Source of the DNA: Formosa sp.
GTDB lineage: Bacteria > Bacteroidota > Bacteroidia > Flavobacteriales > Flavobacteriaceae
Length of the DNA: 35,556 nucleotides
Direction of reading: 5' to 3'
NCBI GenBank assembly: GCA_018673215.1
Contig: JABHDE010000062.1
Location: forward strand, 1 to 35,556
Part shown: positions 24,491 through 33,501 of the stretch, piece after piece
Position numbering within the stretch: position 1 is the stretch's first letter
Layout of the letters: every line of letters begins with the position of its first letter
Notes under the pieces: model-generated
What the model saw: the letters and a program-made list of their open reading frames with translations, nothing else
Told to the model about the DNA's origin: nothing
The model's database searches: none
Program-made: the position numbers and the translations under genes

Positions 24491-24517
24491 ATAGTTAATA
24501 ACTTTTAAAATTATTAC

Positions 24518-24551
24518 AAGCTTCAATTTCTTTAAGATTGAAGCTTTTTTT
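24518..24551 (+). terminator. Intrinsic terminator after the nucleoside transporter
   Basis: A 10-bp stem (AAGCTTCAAT with ATTGAAGCTT), a 9-nt loop, then a run of T residues. It lies 27 nt after the stop codon at 24490 and separates the transporter from thyA. Confidence 0.9.
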
Positions 24552-24580
24552 ATTTTTAACTTTACAAAATAACACTGAAA

Positions 24581-25405
24581 ATGAAACAATACTTAGAACT
24601 TGTATCCCATGTGCTAGAAACAGGAAATGAAAAAGGAGACCGTACCGGAACAGGCACTAAAAGTGTATTTGGGCATCAAATGCGTTTCGATCTTAGTGAG
24701 GGTTTCCCGATGGTGACCACTAAGAAATTACATCTTAAATCGATTATTTATGAATTGCTTTGGTTTTTAAAAGGTGATACAAATACCGATTACCTCACCG
24801 AAAATGGTGTTAAAATATGGAATGCTTGGGCGGATGAAAATGGCGACCTCGGCCCTGTGTATGGACACCAATGGCGCAATTGGAATAGTGATGAAATTGA
24901 TCAAATCACAGAAGTTATTGAAACCCTAAAAACAAATCCAAACAGCCGACGTATGTTGGTATCTGCTTGGAACCCTTCTGTACTTCCCGATACTTCAAAA
25001 TCATTCAGCGAAAATGTAGCAAATAACAAAGCTGCACTTCCTCCTTGTCATGCCTTTTTTCAGTTCTATGTGAGTGATGGAAAACTGTCTTGTCAACTGT
25101 ATCAGCGTAGTGCGGATATTTTTCTAGGGGTTCCATTTAATATAGCTTCCTATGCTCTTTTAACTATGATGATGGCACAAGTTTGTGGCTATGAAGCAGG
25201 AGAATTTATTCATACTTTTGGAGATGCTCATATTTACAGCAATCATATTGAGCAAGTGGAAACACAGCTAAGTAGAGAGCTTCGCCCACTTCCGAAAATG
25301 ACTCTGAATCCAGAGATAAAAGATATTTTTGACTTCACATTTGAAGACTTTACCTTAGAAGGATATGATCCACACCCACATATCAAAGGGGCCGTTGCTG
25401 TTTAA
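24581..25405 (+). CDS. thyA: Thymidylate synthase
   Basis: Methylates dUMP to dTMP with methylenetetrahydrofolate, leaving dihydrofolate. 274 aa. The phosphate-binding [13 protein letters not shown], the folate and dUMP contacts (WAWAD-type loop [30 protein letters not shown]), the catalytic Cys in [12 protein letters not shown] and [20 protein letters not shown] are all present. The C-terminus IKGAVAV closes the active site as in the family. Dihydrofolate reductase follows 40 nt downstream and regenerates the folate, a common pairing. Confidence 0.97.
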   Translation: MKQYLELVSHVLETGNEKGDRTGTGTKSVFGHQMRFDLSEGFPMVTTKKLHLKSIIYELLWFLKGDTNTDYLTENGVKIWNAWADENGDLGPVYGHQWRNWNSDEIDQITEVIETLKTNPNSRRMLVSAWNPSVLPDTSKSFSENVANNKAALPPCHAFFQFYVSDGKLSCQLYQRSADIFLGVPFNIASYALLTMMMAQVCGYEAGEFIHTFGDAHIYSNHIEQVETQLSRELRPLPKMTLNPEIKDIFDFTFEDFTLEGYDPHPHIKGAVAV

Positions 25406-25420
25406 TTTAACAGAAACCCT

Positions 25421-25428
25421 TACTTTTG
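25421..25428 (+). promoter_or_regulatory. -7 promoter box of folA (TAnnTTTG)
   Basis: TACTTTTG is an exact TAnnTTTG match, with a TTG 23 nt upstream at 25395-25397 as a possible -33 element. The first base of the folA TTG start is 18 nt after the box, giving a leader of about 12 nt. Confidence 0.5.
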
Positions 25429-25445
25429 TGCTCTAATTTATTCTA

Positions 25446-25955
25446 TTGAAAACAACAAACCAATTTTCAAATCTCACACTTATTGTCGCCGTATCTGAAA
25501 ATGATGTGATCGGAAAAGACAATGAACTGATTTGGCATTTGAAAAATGACCTGAAACGATTTAAGGAACTCACTTCTGGGCATTGTATCATCATGGGACG
25601 AAAAACCTTTGAAAGTTTCCCGAAGCCTTTGCCCAACAGAACACACATTGTAATTACAAGACAACCAGATTATAAAGCAGCTGAAGGGGTTGTAGTCGTG
25701 AACTCTTTAGAAGCTGCAATCGAAGCCGCTAAACAAGATGAAAATCCATTCATTATTGGAGGAGGCGAAATTTACAAACAAGCCTTAGAGGTCGTGGACA
25801 CCATCGAATTTACCAGAGTACACCACAACTTTGAAGGCGATACTTTTTTTCCTGTTTTAAGCGATACTATTTGGAAAGAAACCAATCGGGTGCATCATGA
25901 AAAAGATGATTTGCATAAATTTGATTTTTCATACATCACTTACAAAAGACGATAA
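25446..25955 (+). CDS. folA: Dihydrofolate reductase with a TTG start codon
   Basis: Reduces dihydrofolate to tetrahydrofolate with NADPH, restoring the cofactor used by ThyA. 169 aa. Conserved blocks are LIVAVSENDVIGKDNELIWH (Met20-type loop with DNELIWHL), KNDLKRFKELTSGHCIIMGR, KTFESFPKPLPNRTHIVITR and IIGGGEIYKQAL for NADPH. The acidic residue after the loop is the Asp in NDLKRF. No ATG exists in frame between the upstream stop (TAA at 25434) and the conserved core, so the start must be non-ATG; TTG at 25446 is the best choice and gives MKTTNQFSNLTLIVAV. The next in-frame ATG would delete the active site. Confidence 0.95.
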   Translation: MKTTNQFSNLTLIVAVSENDVIGKDNELIWHLKNDLKRFKELTSGHCIIMGRKTFESFPKPLPNRTHIVITRQPDYKAAEGVVVVNSLEAAIEAAKQDENPFIIGGGEIYKQALEVVDTIEFTRVHHNFEGDTFFPVLSDTIWKETNRVHHEKDDLHKFDFSYITYKRR

Positions 25956-25975
25956 AAAACAAAAAATAAATAGAC

Positions 25976-26863
25976 ATGAAAGCATATATATTTCCAGGAC
26001 AAGGTGCTCAATTTACGGGGATGGGATTACCACTCTATGAAAATTCAGCTGCTGCAAAATCGCTTTTTGATCAAGCCAATGACATTTTAGGATTCGATAT
26101 TACATCCATTATGTTTGAAGGCAGTGTGGACGATTTAAAAGAGACAAAGGTGACACAGCCTGCAATCTTTTTACACTCTGTGATTTTAGCAAAAAGTTTA
26201 GGAAGCGGTTTTCAACCTGATATGGTTGCAGGGCATTCGCTTGGAGAATTTTCAGCTTTGGTAGCCAATGGGACACTGCGGTTTGAAGATGGACTAAAAC
26301 TTGTTTCTCAACGTGCTCAAGCCATGCAAAAAGCTTGTGATTTGACCAAAGGAACCATGGCTGCAGTATTGGGCTTGGAAAATGAAATTGTTGAAGAAAC
26401 TTGTAATTCCATCGATGGAATTGTAGTGGCTGCAAATTATAACTGCCCAGGTCAATTGGTGATTTCTGGTGCCATAGACGCCATTCATTTGGCTTGTGAA
26501 GCACTAAAAGAAAAAGGCGCAAGACGTGCACTCGTACTCCCTGTTGGAGGGGCTTTTCATTCGCCCTTAATGGCACCGGCTAAAGAACAATTGGCGGCCG
26601 CTATAGAAAATACCGAATTCCACACACCAAGCTGTCCTATTTATCAAAATGTGACTGCGATGCCGGTTCTCAATGAATCTGAAATTAAAGCAAATTTAAT
26701 ATCTCAACTGACAGCACCCGTTAAATGGACACAATCCGTTCAACAAATGATTCAGGATGGAGCTAATGAATTTGTTGAGGTAGGTCCCGGCAAAGTACTG
26801 CAAGGCTTAGTGAAAAAAATAAACCGAGAGATGGACACAAAATCAGCAACTTTCGAAAACTAA
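25976..26863 (+). CDS. fabD: Malonyl-CoA:ACP transacylase
   Basis: Transfers malonyl groups from CoA to acyl carrier protein, the entry step of fatty acid elongation. 295 aa with the N-terminal FPGQGAQFTGMG, the nucleophile Ser at about 88 in VAGHSLGEFSAL, the carboxylate-binding Arg in SQRAQAMQKA (about 113), the catalytic His in GGAFHSPLMAPA and the C-terminal EVGPGKVLQGL. Length and motifs are normal. It follows folA by 20 nt and precedes lspA by 6 nt, so it probably belongs to a housekeeping transcript starting at folA. Confidence 0.96.
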   Translation: MKAYIFPGQGAQFTGMGLPLYENSAAAKSLFDQANDILGFDITSIMFEGSVDDLKETKVTQPAIFLHSVILAKSLGSGFQPDMVAGHSLGEFSALVANGTLRFEDGLKLVSQRAQAMQKACDLTKGTMAAVLGLENEIVEETCNSIDGIVVAANYNCPGQLVISGAIDAIHLACEALKEKGARRALVLPVGGAFHSPLMAPAKEQLAAAIENTEFHTPSCPIYQNVTAMPVLNESEIKANLISQLTAPVKWTQSVQQMIQDGANEFVEVGPGKVLQGLVKKINREMDTKSATFEN

Positions 26864-26869
26864 ACGTTT

Positions 26870-27367
26870 ATGAATACTCGAACTATTTTAATCCTTATTC
26901 TTGTAATTTTAAACATTGGTTTGGACCAGATTTCTAAAGGAATTGTCCGTGAGCAGGTTGTACCTGGCTCAAGAACAGAACTTATAGGAACACAATTACA
27001 ATTGATGAATGTCGAAAACTCTGGAGCATTTTTAAGTCTGGGTAGCGACTCCAACCCTACGGTCAAACTCATCTTTTTACTCATACTGCCTGTGATTGTT
27101 TTGGGAATTGTGTTGTATTATGTATTGACCAATAAAGCACTTGACAACTTATCCGTTACAGGACTGAGTTGTATAGCAGGAGGTGGAATTGCCAATCTTT
27201 ACGATCGCTTTTTATATGGCTCAGTGACTGATTTCTTGTATATAGATCTGGGAGGCGTATTCAAAACAGGGATTTTTAATATTGCAGATTTATCAGTGAC
27301 TACAGGGATGATTTTATTATTATTATGCTCCTTCTTAGATCGCCCTTCAAAAACGATTGAGGAATAA
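26870..27367 (+). CDS. lspA: Lipoprotein signal peptidase (signal peptidase II)
   Basis: Inner-membrane aspartyl protease that cleaves prolipoproteins after lipid attachment. 165 aa with four hydrophobic helices. Family motifs are LDQISKGIV in helix 1, NVENSGAFLSL in the periplasmic loop, GGGIANLYDRFLYGSVTDFL with the first catalytic Asp, and FNIADLSVTTG with the second. The usual GGxxGN reads GGGIAN, keeping the Asn. The substrates would include lipoproteins such as the GH16 enzyme at 33502. It converges with the broken amidohydrolase, whose stop is 1 nt beyond its own. Confidence 0.95.
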   Translation: MNTRTILILILVILNIGLDQISKGIVREQVVPGSRTELIGTQLQLMNVENSGAFLSLGSDSNPTVKLIFLLILPVIVLGIVLYYVLTNKALDNLSVTGLSCIAGGGIANLYDRFLYGSVTDFLYIDLGGVFKTGIFNIADLSVTTGMILLLLCSFLDRPSKTIEE

Positions 27368-27368
27368 T

Positions 27369-28646
27369 TTAATTTTTATAAACCACTCCTTCTTTCATCA
27401 CAAAAGTGACGTTTTCAAGAGTTGAAATCTCATCAATAGGATTGTTTTGAGTAGCTATAATATCTGCTAAATATCCCACTTTCAATTGCCCTAATTCATC
27501 TGATAAACCGAGAACTTGAGCATTGGTAATCGTCGCCGATTGAAGTGCTTCCATTGGAGGCATTCCTACTTCCACCATATAACCAAATTCTTTTGCATTT
27601 AAACCATGAGGGAAAACTCCTGCATCTGTTCCGAAAGCAATTTTAACTCCTCGATTATAGGCTTTGGCAAAGGTGTTTTGAATTTTAGGACCAATTTCGA
27701 GTGCTTTAGGAACTATTATTTCGGGGTAGAAGCCTTTAATTTTGGCATTATCAGCAACAGCTTTACCTGCTGTAATTGTAGGAACTAAATAGGTGCCATA
27801 CTACTTCATTAAATCCATAGTTTTCTCACTCATTTTTGTACCGTGCTCGATGGTGGTTACTCCTCCAATCACTGCGCGCTGCATCCCTTCATCGCCATGT
27901 GCATGGGCAGCAATAATCATCCCATAATCTTTAGCCGTCTCACAAATTGCTTGTACTTCTTCTAGAGTAAACTGTGGATTTTGTCCGTTTTTAGCGACAC
28001 TCAACACCCCACCAGTTGCTGTGATTTTAATGTTATCAGCTCCGTTTTTGTACCGTTGTCGGACAGCTTTTTTGGCCTCGTCTGCACTATTGATCACTCC
28101 TTGTTCTGGCCCAGGATCTCCCATAAATAGTTTTTTCATGCCATTGGTTGGATCGGCGTGCCCTCCTGTAGTTGCTATAGATTTGCCTGCAGTAAAAATA
28201 CGAGGTCCTAAAATATGACCTTGATTAATGGCGTTTCGTAATGAAATATTGACTCCTGATCCTCCCAAATCTCTTACGGTTGTAAACCCAGACATGAGAG
28301 TGACACGTGCAAAATTTACAGATTTAAAAGCGATATCAGCCTCGTTTTCTGTGAAGCGATCCATGTATTTTTTTGGGTTGTATTGACTTTCCATATGGAC
28401 ATGTAAGTCAATCAATCCTGGCATAACAGCGCTTGTTTTTAAGTCGATTGTTGAATCTTCAGGACTCACACTTTCAACATATCCATCTAAAATCGATTTA
28501 ATTTTTGTCCCTGAAACTACAATTGTTTTTTGAGTTAAAACTGTTCCGTTTTCAGTATCAATGAGCTTCCCACAGTGCAAATACAAATCTTGAGCGGAAA
28601 TCATCAGTGAAAACATGCTCAGTAAAATCAACAAAGAGTTTTTCAT
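27369..28646 (-). pseudogene. Secreted metal-dependent amidohydrolase, interrupted by an in-frame amber codon
   Basis: Codons 1-281 (28646-27804) and 283-425 (27800-27372) form one uninterrupted frame apart from a TAG at codon 282 (27803-27801). The protein has a signal peptide (MKNSLLILLSMFSLMISAQ), the metal ligands HVH in GLIDLHVHMES (about 78-86), AAHAHGDEG near 241-249 and FGTDAGVFPHG beyond the stop; these fit imidazolonepropionase-like peptidases/amidohydrolases. The amber sits in MDLMK-stop-YGTYLVPT. Related proteins normally have a polar residue such as Lys or Gln there, so a single CAG-to-TAG or AAG-to-TAG change explains it. The part beyond the stop carries an active-site Asp, so the truncated product should be inactive. 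The decay looks recent, as the rest is intact. Confidence 0.88.
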
Positions 28647-28653
28647 AACACAA

Positions 28654-29808
28654 TTATTTAGACAAAAAGTTAATAATGGTTGAAGTGATAAATTCTATTT
28701 GATCATCGTCTAATTCGGTGTGCATTGGTAACGAAATCACTTCATCAATTAAGGCATTTGTAACCTTAAAATCTGCATCGTCATAACGATCATCTACATA
28801 AGCTTTTTGCTTGTGTAATGGGATTGGATAATAAACCCCACAAGGAATGTCTTTTGATTGCAAATGCGCAGCTAGGGCATCTCTATCTGCATTTTGTATT
28901 TTTAAAGTATACTGATGGAATACGTGACAATCACAGTTGTCACAAATAGTTTCACATCCGTTGCCCGCTTTTGGAGTGATTATATTTTGGTGACTTTTAA
29001 AGGCAGCATTGTATTTTCGAGCAGCAGATTGACGGGCTTTATTATAGGCATCAAGTTTTGGGAGCTTTGCATCTAAAATGGCTGCTTGAATGGAATCCAA
29101 TCGAGAATTTACTCCAACTACATCGTGGTGATAGCGTTTGTACATACCATGATTTACAATCCCTCTAATGATGTGTGCTAAGTTGTCATCGTTCGTGAAA
29201 ATAGCTCCACCATCGCCATATGCTCCTAAATTTTTGGATGGGAAAAAAGAAGTGGAGGCTACATGTCCTATGGTTCCAGCTTTGGCTTTTGAACCATTTT
29301 GAGATGTGTAATTCGCACCAATAGCTTGGGCGTTGTCTTCAATTACAAATAAATTATGAGCTTCTGCCAGTTCCATAATGGCATCCATATTGGCACATTG
29401 ACCAAATAAATGAACGGGGACAATGGCTTTTGTTTTTGGAGTGATGGCTTTTTGGATGGCCTCAACATCAATGTTAAATTTATCTGGATCCACATCCACT
29501 AAAACAGGGGTAAGACCTAATAAGGCGATCACTTCAACCGTGGCTGCAAAGGTAAAATCAGCGGTAATGACCTCATCACCCGGTTTCAAACCAAGTCCCA
29601 TCATCGCAATTTGTAGGGCATCCGTTCCGTTGGCACAAGGAATCACGTGTTTGACACCAAGATAGGCTTCTAAATTAGCTTGAAATTCTTTGACCTTTGG
29701 CCCATTAATAAAAGAAGCGTTATCAATAACTTCTTGAATGGAAGTGTTTACAAGCTCTCTTATAGAAGTATATTGACCTTTTAGGTCAACCATTTGAATT
29801 TTGTTCAT
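28654..29808 (-). CDS. DegT/DnrJ/EryC1/StrS-family sugar aminotransferase
   Basis: 384 aa, PLP-dependent. Such enzymes aminate UDP- or dTDP-linked ketosugars for lipopolysaccharide or glycan building. Key features are FINGPKVKEFQANLEAYLG, CANGTDALQIAM, TADFTFAATVEV, PVHLFGQCANMD, VIEDNAQAIGANY with the PLP-ring Asp, and SFFPSKNLGAYGDGGAI with the PLP lysine at about 192. The C-terminal part has HQYTLKI and CGVYYPIPLHKQKAY, where family members contact substrate. A cluster of four Cys (285, 289, 292, 294 in CETICDNCDC) interrupts the usual sequence just before HVFHQY. The adjacent divergent gene is the Kdo transferase, which supports a surface-polysaccharide role, but the sugar is not identifiable. 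Confidence 0.93.
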   Translation of the reverse strand: MNKIQMVDLKGQYTSIRELVNTSIQEVIDNASFINGPKVKEFQANLEAYLGVKHVIPCANGTDALQIAMMGLGLKPGDEVITADFTFAATVEVIALLGLTPVLVDVDPDKFNIDVEAIQKAITPKTKAIVPVHLFGQCANMDAIMELAEAHNLFVIEDNAQAIGANYTSQNGSKAKAGTIGHVASTSFFPSKNLGAYGDGGAIFTNDDNLAHIIRGIVNHGMYKRYHHDVVGVNSRLDSIQAAILDAKLPKLDAYNKARQSAARKYNAAFKSHQNIITPKAGNGCETICDNCDCHVFHQYTLKIQNADRDALAAHLQSKDIPCGVYYPIPLHKQKAYVDDRYDDADFKVTNALIDEVISLPMHTELDDDQIEFITSTIINFLSK

Positions 29809-29899
29809 CTGTTTAAGATTACGTTAGGAAGCAATACATATTGCACAAACAAAAATACAAAATTAGCATTGCTTAGTCATAAAATTAATATAAAGAATG

Positions 29900-29907
29900 T
29901 ATTTTTG
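29900..29907 (+). promoter_or_regulatory. -7 promoter box of waaA (TAnnTTTG)
   Basis: TATTTTTG is an exact TAnnTTTG match. The TTG start of waaA lies 18 nt after the box, the same spacing as at folA. No clear -33 at the usual distance. Confidence 0.5.
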
Positions 29908-29924
29908 CTACAAATAATAGCCTA

Positions 29925-31169
29925 TTGGGACTTTTTTATAACATCATCGTTGATCTTGCTGCAATTTCTGTTCGTCTTTTTGGAGGCCTTCATAAAAAAA
30001 CTCAAAAGGGTCAAGAAGGTCGAAGTAGAAGTCTAAATATTTTAGCTCAAGAACTGAAAGAAACTGATAAGGTTATTTGGATGCATTGTTCGTCTTTGGG
30101 TGAGTACGAGCAAGGATTGCCTTTCTTTGAGCCCTTAAAAAAACAGTATCAAGAACATAAATTTGTGATGACTTTTTTCTCTCCCTCGGGCTATGAAATT
30201 AGAAAAAACAATCCCATTGCGGATGTGGTTGTGTACCTTCCTTTGGATCAAAAATCTGTTGTAAAAAAGTTTTTAGACCTCACCCATCCTGAATTGGTCG
30301 TGTTTGTTAAGTATGATCTTTGGCCCAATTATTTGTTGGAAATAAAACGTCGAAACATCACTTCCATATTAATTTCAGCCTTGTTTAGACCTTCTCAAGC
30401 CTACTTTAAGTTTTATGGGGGTTGGCTTAAACAGTTGCTCTTTACATTTGACCATATATTTACACAGGATACAGGTTCTAAAGTGTTATTGAATTCTATA
30501 GGCTACAACAATGTCACTGTTTCTGGGGATACCCGTTTTGATCGAGTTGGGAATCAAATCAACTCCGATAATACTTTGGATTTTATTGCGGAGTTTAAGA
30601 ATAATAAAACCTGTGTTGTGGCTGGTAGTACCTGGCCAGAAGATGAAGTGCTGTTGATTGATTATATTAATAATTCTAAGGATGATGTCAAATTTGTCAT
30701 TGCGCCACATAATATGGATTTGAATCAGATCAAATCAATGACCAAACAGATTCAAAAACCAACCGTACTTTACTCAAATTATAAAAACGAAACGCTGGTT
30801 AACAAGTCGGTTTTTGTGGTAGACACCATTGGATTATTAACCAAAATATATAACTATGCAGACATTGCTTATATAGGAGGCGCTATGGGAGGTACGGGGC
30901 TTCATAATACGTTAGAGGCCGCTACTTTTGGGGTTCCTATTGTCATTGGTAAAAACTACAAAAATTTCCCTGAAGCAAAAGCCATGCAAACGCTTGGTGG
31001 TTTGATTAGCATCAGCAACTATGATGCGCTGCATTCGGCCTTAGACGAATTTGTTTATAATCTGGAAAACAGAACGAAATCTGGTCAAATAAACAAACAA
31101 TACGTCGAAGACAACAAAGGGGCTTCTGAAATTGTGATGAACGAATTACAAAAGATTTTTAAGAAATAA
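29925..31169 (+). CDS. waaA: 3-deoxy-D-manno-octulosonic acid (Kdo) transferase, TTG start
   Basis: GT30 family; adds Kdo from CMP-Kdo to the lipid A precursor at the inner face of the cytoplasmic membrane. 414 aa: an N-terminal membrane anchor (GLFYNIIVDLAAISVRLFGG), then WMHCSSLGEYEQGLPF with the conserved catalytic Glu at about 60, FFSPSGYEIRK, FVKYDLWPNYLLE, VSGDTRFDRV, VAGSTWPEDE and the CMP-Kdo site GGTGLHNTLEAATFGVPIVI. The start is TTG at 29925: no in-frame ATG lies between the promoter and the anchor, and the TTG gives the family's usual short N-terminus. Confidence 0.95.
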   Translation: MGLFYNIIVDLAAISVRLFGGLHKKTQKGQEGRSRSLNILAQELKETDKVIWMHCSSLGEYEQGLPFFEPLKKQYQEHKFVMTFFSPSGYEIRKNNPIADVVVYLPLDQKSVVKKFLDLTHPELVVFVKYDLWPNYLLEIKRRNITSILISALFRPSQAYFKFYGGWLKQLLFTFDHIFTQDTGSKVLLNSIGYNNVTVSGDTRFDRVGNQINSDNTLDFIAEFKNNKTCVVAGSTWPEDEVLLIDYINNSKDDVKFVIAPHNMDLNQIKSMTKQIQKPTVLYSNYKNETLVNKSVFVVDTIGLLTKIYNYADIAYIGGAMGGTGLHNTLEAATFGVPIVIGKNYKNFPEAKAMQTLGGLISISNYDALHSALDEFVYNLENRTKSGQINKQYVEDNKGASEIVMNELQKIFKK

Positions 31170-31202
31170 TCTACGCTTTCATTCTATAGTTTTTATCCCA
31201 AA

Positions 31203-33500
31203 TTATAAAGTGATTTTGGCTTCCAGTTTTGCATTAGAATCGCCTCCAACAAAAATTGAAAAATCACCTGATTCTAAAACAAAATCGCCTTCATTATTAT
31301 AAAATCCGAGTTCTTTTTCTGTAAGCGTAAACCTGATTTCCTTGCTTTCACTAGGCTCAAGACTGATCAGTTCAAAACCTTTGAGCTCTCTGACAGGACG
31401 CGTGACGCTAGCATAGTGATCTCGAATATATAACTGAACTACTTCTTTTCCTGTGAATTTTCCAGTGTTTTTTAATGTGACCGATACGGTAACTTCTTTG
31501 TCAGATACTACTTGAGCTTGAACATTAGTGTATTCAAATGTGGTATAACTTAGTCCAAATCCGAAAGGGTATAAAGGAGTGTTTTCCACATCTTGATAAT
31601 GAGACCAAAATACTCTGCCTGGTGCTGGTAAAGTAGGACGGCCTGTGTTTTTGTAATTATAATAGATAGGAATTTGACCCACAGCTCTTGGGAAACTCAT
31701 GGGTAACTTTCCACTTGGATTGTAATCGCCATAGAGTACTTGTGCAATGGCATTCCCACTTTGAGTACCTAGTTGCCATGCTTCCACAATTGCAGGGAGG
31801 TGTTGCTGATGCCAATTGAGGACTAAAGGTCTTCCATTATTTAAGACTAAAACAATGTTTGTATTAACCTTGTAAACCGCTTCCAATAGTTCTTGCTGAA
31901 CTCCTGGCAATCCAAGCTCTGTACGGCTTCTACCTTCTCCACTTTGGTAGCCTATTTCACCCAATACCATCACTACCACATCCGCAGATTTGGCAACCGA
32001 TATAGCTTGTGAAAATTCACTTTTATCAGTTGTATTTATTTTAACTTCTTCGGTGAATTTGGTATTTCCTAGACTCACATCGGCACCCTTTGCATAGATT
32101 AATTGATTTCCAGAGTAGGCTTGCATTCCTTCTAAAACAGAAACTGCAGTATTGTCTTTAGCGGCAATTCTCCAACTTCCCAGAGGACTTGTTTTATCGG
32201 ATGCTAAGGCCCCAATTAAGGCAATTTTTTGACCTTGTTTTTTAAGTGGCAAAAGTTGATTTTCGTTCTTTAATAGTACGATCGACTTTTTAGCCATATC
32301 TAAACAGGCATCGTGAAATGCTTGTTGTCCAATCACTTCTTTTTCGCGTTGTGTGTCGCAATATTTATAGGGGTCTTCAAAAAGACCTAACTCGAATTTT
32401 ACACGTAAGATGCGTTTGGCAGCAGCATCAATATAGGCTTCTTTGACTTTTCCTTCTCTTACCAAACTAGCCAGCTCATTAACGTATACATAGGATTCCA
32501 TATCCATATCGGAACCCGCTTTGACTGCAATTTGAGCAGCGTGTTTGTTGTCTTTTGCGTATCCGTGAGATATCATTTCTTCTATAGAACCCCAATCAGA
32601 AACTACAAAGCCATCAAATTTCCATTTATCTTTAAGAATAGTTCTTTGTAGGTAGGAGTTTCCCGTCGCGGGAATCCCATTGAGTTCATTGAAAGAATTC
32701 ATAAAGGTTCTGACGCCTGCATCTATGGTAGCTTGAAAAGGTGGGAAAACAATATTATTTAGGGTAGATGTTCCTACATCAGCTGTATTGTATTCTCTCC
32801 CTGATTCGGCAAACCCATAGGCTGCAAAATGCTTGGCACAGGCTGCTAGTGTGCTGTGTTTCGATAAGTCAGACCCTTGAAATCCTTGCACTCTAGCAAA
32901 CGCTATTTTAGAGCCTAAATAAGGGTCTTCGCCAGCGCCTTCCATGACGCGTCCCCAGCGGGCATCTCGTGAAATATCGACCATAGGTGCAAAGGTCCAA
33001 TTAATCCCTGCAGCGGCAGCCTCTTCAGCAGCAACTGCGGCTGATTTTTTAATAGCCTTCAAATCCCAACTTGCGGACTCCGCTAAAGGAATTGGGCTTA
33101 GAGTTTCATAGCCATGAATGACATCGAACCCAATAATTAAGGGGATGCCTAAGCGGGTTTCTTCAACCGCTATTTTTTGAATTTTAAGAACATTTTCAAC
33201 ACCTCTAAGGTTGAGCATGGATCCCACATAGCCTTTTCGCAGCTGTTCGTATTTTTTAGCCGCATCTCCACTGCTAGGGGCGGGTCCTGTAAGATCCCAA
33301 AACCCATTGTACTGATTCATCTGACCAATCTTTTCTTCAAGGGTCATTTGTTTTAATAAAGCTTCCACTTTTTGCTCTATATCAACAACTGTGGTTATTG
33401 ATGATGCATTAGCTTTAGGGGTACTAGAGCTAAGATTCTGGCTAAAAGTTAATCCTGAAAAGAAAGCTGCTATTAATACTATTAAATTCTTTTTATGCAT
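31203..33500 (-). CDS. GH3 beta-glucosidase (BglX-like)
   Basis: 765 aa, exported (signal peptide ending AAFFSGLTFSQ). Releases glucose from the non-reducing ends of beta-glucan oligosaccharides, probably in the periplasm. The (beta/alpha)8 domain has GFDVIHGYETLSPIPLAESA, FAPMVDISRDARWGRVMEG, CAKHFAAYG and the nucleophile Asp at about 302 in FVVSDWGSIEE. The alpha/beta sandwich domain carries VLGEIGYQSGEGRSRTEL with the likely acid/base Glu and VLNNGRPLVL. A fibronectin III-like domain closes the protein (PFGFGLSYTTFEY onward). It starts 1 nt after the GH16 stop, so both are on one message; together they fit complete breakdown of laminarin. Confidence 0.95.
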   Translation of the reverse strand: MHKKNLIVLIAAFFSGLTFSQNLSSSTPKANASSITTVVDIEQKVEALLKQMTLEEKIGQMNQYNGFWDLTGPAPSSGDAAKKYEQLRKGYVGSMLNLRGVENVLKIQKIAVEETRLGIPLIIGFDVIHGYETLSPIPLAESASWDLKAIKKSAAVAAEEAAAAGINWTFAPMVDISRDARWGRVMEGAGEDPYLGSKIAFARVQGFQGSDLSKHSTLAACAKHFAAYGFAESGREYNTADVGTSTLNNIVFPPFQATIDAGVRTFMNSFNELNGIPATGNSYLQRTILKDKWKFDGFVVSDWGSIEEMISHGYAKDNKHAAQIAVKAGSDMDMESYVYVNELASLVREGKVKEAYIDAAAKRILRVKFELGLFEDPYKYCDTQREKEVIGQQAFHDACLDMAKKSIVLLKNENQLLPLKKQGQKIALIGALASDKTSPLGSWRIAAKDNTAVSVLEGMQAYSGNQLIYAKGADVSLGNTKFTEEVKINTTDKSEFSQAISVAKSADVVVMVLGEIGYQSGEGRSRTELGLPGVQQELLEAVYKVNTNIVLVLNNGRPLVLNWHQQHLPAIVEAWQLGTQSGNAIAQVLYGDYNPSGKLPMSFPRAVGQIPIYYNYKNTGRPTLPAPGRVFWSHYQDVENTPLYPFGFGLSYTTFEYTNVQAQVVSDKEVTVSVTLKNTGKFTGKEVVQLYIRDHYASVTRPVRELKGFELISLEPSESKEIRFTLTEKELGFYNNEGDFVLESGDFSIFVGGDSNAKLEAKITL

Positions 33501-33501
33501 T

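Noticed and set aside
26109-26576. 155-codon minus-strand frame antisense to fabD
   Set aside because: Low-complexity composition rich in Leu, His and Gln, no family resemblance, fully inside a well-conserved gene on the other strand.
27801-27803. Programmed readthrough or recoding of TAG in the amidohydrolase
   Set aside because: TAG ends other genes here, no downstream stem-loop of a recoding type is evident, and nothing else suggests amber suppression. A point mutation is simpler.
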